A DNA stretch of 8,038 nucleotides, taken from positions 1-8,038 of the forward strand of contig JAEOTD010000137.1 of NCBI GenBank assembly GCA_016839995.1, given 5' to 3'. Position numbers and translations under genes: made by a program. Within the stretch, counting starts at the first letter, position 1. Each line of letters opens with the position of its first letter. This document shows, in pieces, positions 5,293 through 8,038 of the stretch. This DNA is from Candidatus Hermodarchaeota archaeon. Lineage in GTDB: Archaea > Asgardarchaeota > Hermodarchaeia > Hermodarchaeales > Hermodarchaeaceae. A model generated the notes under the pieces. It was not told where the DNA came from. It did no database searches and saw only the letters and a list, made by a program, of their open reading frames with translations.

Positions 5293-5991
5293 GTGACCTA
5301 TTCTGATATTGTACGGCCCCTCCGCTCCTACATGACCTACACACTCATCCTCCTGAACACCGTCATCTACATCATTGTCTTTTCCATCGAAGTCCAAATC
5401 GGTTTTCCTGTACTCACTTACATGTTTGCCCTCATTCCCGCACAAATCATAGTGGGTCAAAATCTACATACGCTAGTCACAAGCCAGTTTCTCCATGCCG
5501 ATTTCTTCCATCTCCTCATCAACATGTATTTCCTCTACATCTTTGGGTCTGTGGTTGAACGGGAAATGCACCCATTCACCTACATTGCACTCTACATCCT
5601 TGCTGGTGTCATCGGTGGGTTAGGACACATTCTATTTGTGTATACTATTGGTTTCGTCGTTAATTCTCTGGGGATGTTCATTCCAACCATTGGCGCCTCA
5701 GGAGCCATCTTTGGTGTCATGGCTGGTTATGCCTATCTTCTTCCAAGACGACCTGTTGGCATTTCCGGAGATGCAGGACGTACAACTGCAGCCTGGAACA
5801 TCATCGTCATCTACTTCATTCTCGAAGTGATCCAGATGTTTCTTGCCTTCGGAACGGGGGTGGCCCATGGTGCCCATGTCTTCGGTTTCGTCGGCGGTTT
5901 TATCTTCGCTTATGCGTACCGTCATTTACGTATCTGGCGAAATCGTTCTAAACCTGGAGCAGAATACGATCCCTACGAATATTATGTGTGA
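5293..5991 (+). CDS. Rhomboid family intramembrane serine protease
   Basis: This 232-residue polytopic membrane protein cleaves other membrane proteins within or near their membrane helices; its substrates are unknown. Hallmarks are H73-x3-N77 in the second helix (the His/Asn that stabilise the oxyanion), the catalytic Ser in GASG (S136), and the partner His in AHGAHVFGFVGG (H195, or H192). All key residues are present, so it should be active. Hydrophobic segments lie near residues 16-33, 42-55, 70-86, 97-120, 130-150, 168-187 and 190-210; a short polar tail (RNRSKPGAEYDPYEYYV) follows. The GTG start is used because TGA lies three codons upstream (5284-5286); GAGAG at 5278-5282 is a weak Shine-Dalgarno site. 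An internal ATG at 5332 is the alternative start. Only 23 nt separate it from cofC, suggesting co-transcription. Confidence 0.93.
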   Translation: MTYSDIVRPLRSYMTYTLILLNTVIYIIVFSIEVQIGFPVLTYMFALIPAQIIVGQNLHTLVTSQFLHADFFHLLINMYFLYIFGSVVEREMHPFTYIALYILAGVIGGLGHILFVYTIGFVVNSLGMFIPTIGASGAIFGVMAGYAYLLPRRPVGISGDAGRTTAAWNIIVIYFILEVIQMFLAFGTGVAHGAHVFGFVGGFIFAYAYRHLRIWRNRSKPGAEYDPYEYYV

Positions 5992-6014
5992 CAAAATGGA
6001 GCTAGTGTTCACGA

Positions 6015-6689
6015 ATGACATCAAGTGAAATCGTGGCAATTATTCCTGTACGTTTTCTTCCATCCACCAAACATCGTCTAGCGAAAAGTTATGATGCCAC
6101 ACAACGCAGGCTTCTAGTTCACTCAATGCTTGAAGACGTTCTCCACGCAATTCATCAATCAAAACTGATTACACGTTCTATTATTGTTACAAGTGACGAT
6201 AACTTCATGGCAACCTATCCTAATCTCGACTTAGACCTTCAACGAAGTGAAATTCACGGACTTAACCAAGAGCTAACTGAGTTCATTAACTCGCTCAGTC
6301 ACAAAGAAACCGGACACGTGCTTATAATCCTTGGAGATCTACCCTTACTAACAGGAGTAGTACTCGATGACCTTATCTGGTCTGGACTGCAATCTGATAG
6401 ACCAGTGATTGCTCAAGATTGGAAAGGCAAGGGAACTAACTTACTATTCTTCACCCACCCCCTTACATTCAGGCTCCAATTTGGTGAAAACAGTTGTGAA
6501 AAGCACAGGGAGGAATTGCAATCCAAAGGGTTCAATCCCATTATCTATCATGCTATGGAAACTGCTTTGGATATTGATGATGAAACTGCTATAGGTCAAC
6601 TTGTAAAGCTTGCCCGATTCGATGTGAAGGTGCAAAATACGAGGACCTATCAATTTCTCCGGATTGCTGACAAGAGCTTGGAAAGATGA
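6015..6689 (+). CDS. cofC: 2-phospho-L-lactate guanylyltransferase CofC (coenzyme F420 biosynthesis)
   Basis: This 224-residue soluble nucleotidyltransferase joins GTP to 2-phospho-L-lactate (or PEP in some lineages), making the activated precursor that CofD transfers to Fo. Family motifs appear in order: IIPVRFLPSTKHRLAK (residues 9-24, nucleotide-binding loop with conserved Lys), the RRLLVHSMLEDVL helix (31-43), GDLPLL (107-112), KGKGTNLLFF (137-146, the usual GGTN segment), FGENSCEKH (156-164, corresponding to the family FG..SF..H) and LDIDDE (185-190, matching LDIDTPED). Length is typical. The ATG lies 23 nt after the rhomboid stop, with a TGGAG at 5997-6001 as a distant ribosome site, so translation may be coupled to the upstream gene. 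F420 serves the one-carbon pathway to which the nearby Fwd-like genes belong. MobA-like transferases are a distant alternative. Confidence 0.9.
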   Translation: MTSSEIVAIIPVRFLPSTKHRLAKSYDATQRRLLVHSMLEDVLHAIHQSKLITRSIIVTSDDNFMATYPNLDLDLQRSEIHGLNQELTEFINSLSHKETGHVLIILGDLPLLTGVVLDDLIWSGLQSDRPVIAQDWKGKGTNLLFFTHPLTFRLQFGENSCEKHREELQSKGFNPIIYHAMETALDIDDETAIGQLVKLARFDVKVQNTRTYQFLRIADKSLER

Positions 6690-6721
6690 CTCAGTTGTTT
6701 CCTTTTCCCGATAAATCGTTA

Positions 6722-6730
6722 CGTTTATTA
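6722..6730 (+). promoter_or_regulatory. TATA-like element upstream of ppdK
   Basis: CGTTTATTA lies in the 129-nt gap between cofC and ppdK, about 90 nt before the ppdK start. The gap has no other recognisable feature and no copy of the 24-bp repeat core. A separate promoter for ppdK is plausible given the gap length, but this site is weak. Confidence 0.25.
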
Positions 6731-6805
6731 GTTGGCTGAATTGTCGTGGATGCAGTTTGAGCAGATGAGCTGAAGCTACACCCTACTCAAATTCATGTTA
6801 CATAT

Positions 6806-6810
6806 GAGGT
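6806..6810 (+). promoter_or_regulatory. Shine-Dalgarno site of ppdK
   Basis: GAGGT ends 8 nt before the ATG at 6819. In-frame ATGs at 6795 and 6804 lie upstream of or overlap this site, so it decides for 6819. That choice also gives the N-terminus normal for the family. Confidence 0.7.
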
Positions 6811-6818
6811 CTCAGCAA

Positions 6819-8038
6819 ATGTCTACGAAATGGGTCTATTTGTTCAGTGAAGGTAACAAAGATATGCGCAATCTTCTTGGTGGAAAAGGTGCAAATCTAG
6901 CCGAGATGACGAATGCAAAACTTCCTGTTCCTCCAGGCTTCACGATAACCACAGAAGCCTGTAATGCTTATTTTGATAATGAAAAACAGTTTCCCGAGGG
7001 TATGTGGGAGCAAGTTCTAGACGCTATTACGGCTTTAGAAGAAAGTACTGGAAAACGGCTTGGGGATCCTAGCGATCCTCTCCTTGTCTCTGCCCGGTCA
7101 GGTGCACGTGTATCCATGCCTGGGATGATGGATACCGTCTTGAATATTGGATTGAACCCCAAGGTCCTGAAAGGATTTGCTGAATTAATGGGGAATGAAC
7201 GGGTTGCCTGGGATGCCTATCGACGCCTTATCCAAATGTTTGGCAACATCGTCAAAGAAATTGATCGACACAAATTCGAAGCAATTCTTGATGAATATAA
7301 AGCAAAGACAACGGGTGGTCGTGATACCGATCTCACCGTCTCAATGCTCAAGGAAGTTGTCCGTGATTTCAAGGCCTTGTACAAAACAGAGTTAGGTAAG
7401 AAGTTCCCCGACGAACCTCTTGAACAAATTCGCGAGGCAATTGGCGCAGTATTCAACTCATGGTTTGGAGCGCCAGCAACATCTTATCGAAATGCCGAAG
7501 GAATCTCCCATGATTGGGGAACCGCAGTCAATATCCAGACCATGGTTTTTGGTAATATGGGAGAACGTAGTGGAACCGGTGTTGCTTTTACACGAAATCC
7601 CGCAACTGGTGAAAAAATCGTCTGGGGCGAATATCTACTCAATGCCCAAGGGGAAGACGTGGTCGCTGGCATTCGAACACCCCATCCCATTGCGGAACTT
7701 GATGGAGAAATGCCAAAGATTTGGAAGGAATTCCTAAAAATCTCTGATCGATTGGAACGCCATTATCGTGACATGCAAGACATGGAATTCACCATAGAAC
7801 GGGACAAACTCTGGATGCTACAAACCCGTACCGGAAAACGAACCGCATTTGCCGCAGTTAAAATCGCAGTAGATATGGTGAACGAGGGGCTCATCAAAAC
7901 AAAAGATGCGATTCTCCGAGTGGACCCTGCTCAAATTGATCAGTTTCTTCACCCACGGTTTGATCCTGAAGCCGTTGAACAAGCGAAAATCAAAGGCAAT
8001 CTTTTGGCCTGGGGATTAAATGCCTCCCCTGGTGCAGC
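6819..8038 (+). CDS. ppdK: Pyruvate, phosphate dikinase, N-terminal part (3' partial)
   Basis: The first 406 residues of an enzyme normally near 870-900 residues are present; the frame is open at the right edge. PPDK interconverts pyruvate + ATP + phosphate with PEP + AMP + pyrophosphate in the cytoplasm. The visible part is the ATP-grasp nucleotide-binding domain: WVYLFSEGNKDMRNLLGGKG (residues 5-24), GANLAEM, LPVPPGFTITTEAC (35-48), VSARSGARVSMPGMMDT (90-106), ISHDWGTAVNIQTMVFGNMG (229-248) and FTIERDKLWMLQTRTGKRTA (324-343). ATP-contacting residues known from clostridial PPDK have counterparts at K23, R93, E323 and Q335. The last residues (GLNASPGA) mark the start of the phosphohistidine swivelling domain, so the catalytic His and the PEP-binding barrel lie outside. 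SPGA and the RTGKRTA run favour PPDK over PEP synthase. It lies 129 nt after cofC and may have its own promoter. Confidence 0.96.
   Translation, partial: MSTKWVYLFSEGNKDMRNLLGGKGANLAEMTNAKLPVPPGFTITTEACNAYFDNEKQFPEGMWEQVLDAITALEESTGKRLGDPSDPLLVSARSGARVSMPGMMDTVLNIGLNPKVLKGFAELMGNERVAWDAYRRLIQMFGNIVKEIDRHKFEAILDEYKAKTTGGRDTDLTVSMLKEVVRDFKALYKTELGKKFPDEPLEQIREAIGAVFNSWFGAPATSYRNAEGISHDWGTAVNIQTMVFGNMGERSGTGVAFTRNPATGEKIVWGEYLLNAQGEDVVAGIRTPHPIAELDGEMPKIWKEFLKISDRLERHYRDMQDMEFTIERDKLWMLQTRTGKRTAFAAVKIAVDMVNEGLIKTKDAILRVDPAQIDQFLHPRFDPEAVEQAKIKGNLLAWGLNASPGA

Noticed and set aside
5194..5460. Minus-strand frame of 88 codons over the rhomboid start
   Set aside because: It overlaps the conserved rhomboid N-terminus and encodes a low-complexity Asp/Gly-rich sequence with no motif; a shadow frame.
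7217..7737. Short frames on both strands inside the pyruvate phosphate dikinase region
   Set aside because: The long open PPDK frame covers them with continuous conserved motifs; these are shadows.

Overview
The window most likely comes from an archaeon that uses the archaeal (methanofuran/F420) one-carbon pathway, and an Asgard (Thorarchaeia-like) lineage is my best guess. The evidence is an eight-cluster polyferredoxin of the FwdF type, a FwdD-like formylmethanofuran dehydrogenase subunit, a CofC-type F420 biosynthesis enzyme, GAGG(T/A) Shine-Dalgarno sites 8-9 nt before starts, AT-rich TATA-like upstream regions, and a RING/PHD-like zinc module on a membrane protein. The Asgard placement is inference; no rRNA or other phylogenetic marker is present.

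Layout. Positions 1-2588 hold two tandem plus-strand membrane proteins with an extracytoplasmic beta-propeller. The first is cut by the window's left edge and ends in a cytoplasmic zinc ribbon plus RING/PHD-like domain. The second is complete, has seven propeller repeats and ends in a short basic tail. Positions 2659-4113 encode the polyferredoxin. It converges on the minus-strand FwdD-like gene at 4147-4524, so two parts of one predicted enzyme lie tail to tail.

Positions 4525-5292 contain no large gene. They hold a perfect 24-bp direct repeat (4581-4604 and 5212-5235), a possible 55-residue charged protein (4798-4965), a tiny hydrophobic reading frame (4606-4691) and broken reading frames that may be decayed sequence. 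From 5293 the plus strand carries a rhomboid protease and cofC, probably an operon, then pyruvate phosphate dikinase, which runs off the right edge.

Functional theme. FwdF and FwdD belong to CO2 reduction or formyl-methanofuran oxidation. CofC makes the F420 precursor used by later steps of the same pathway. Pyruvate phosphate dikinase interconverts pyruvate and PEP, linking acetyl-CoA/pyruvate to gluconeogenesis. The most interesting signals are the propeller-TM-RING protein, and a short element found exactly twice and once more in degenerate form. All three copies lie about 50-65 nt upstream of fwdF-like, fwdD-like and rhomboid-cofC, which suggests shared control or a shared promoter core.
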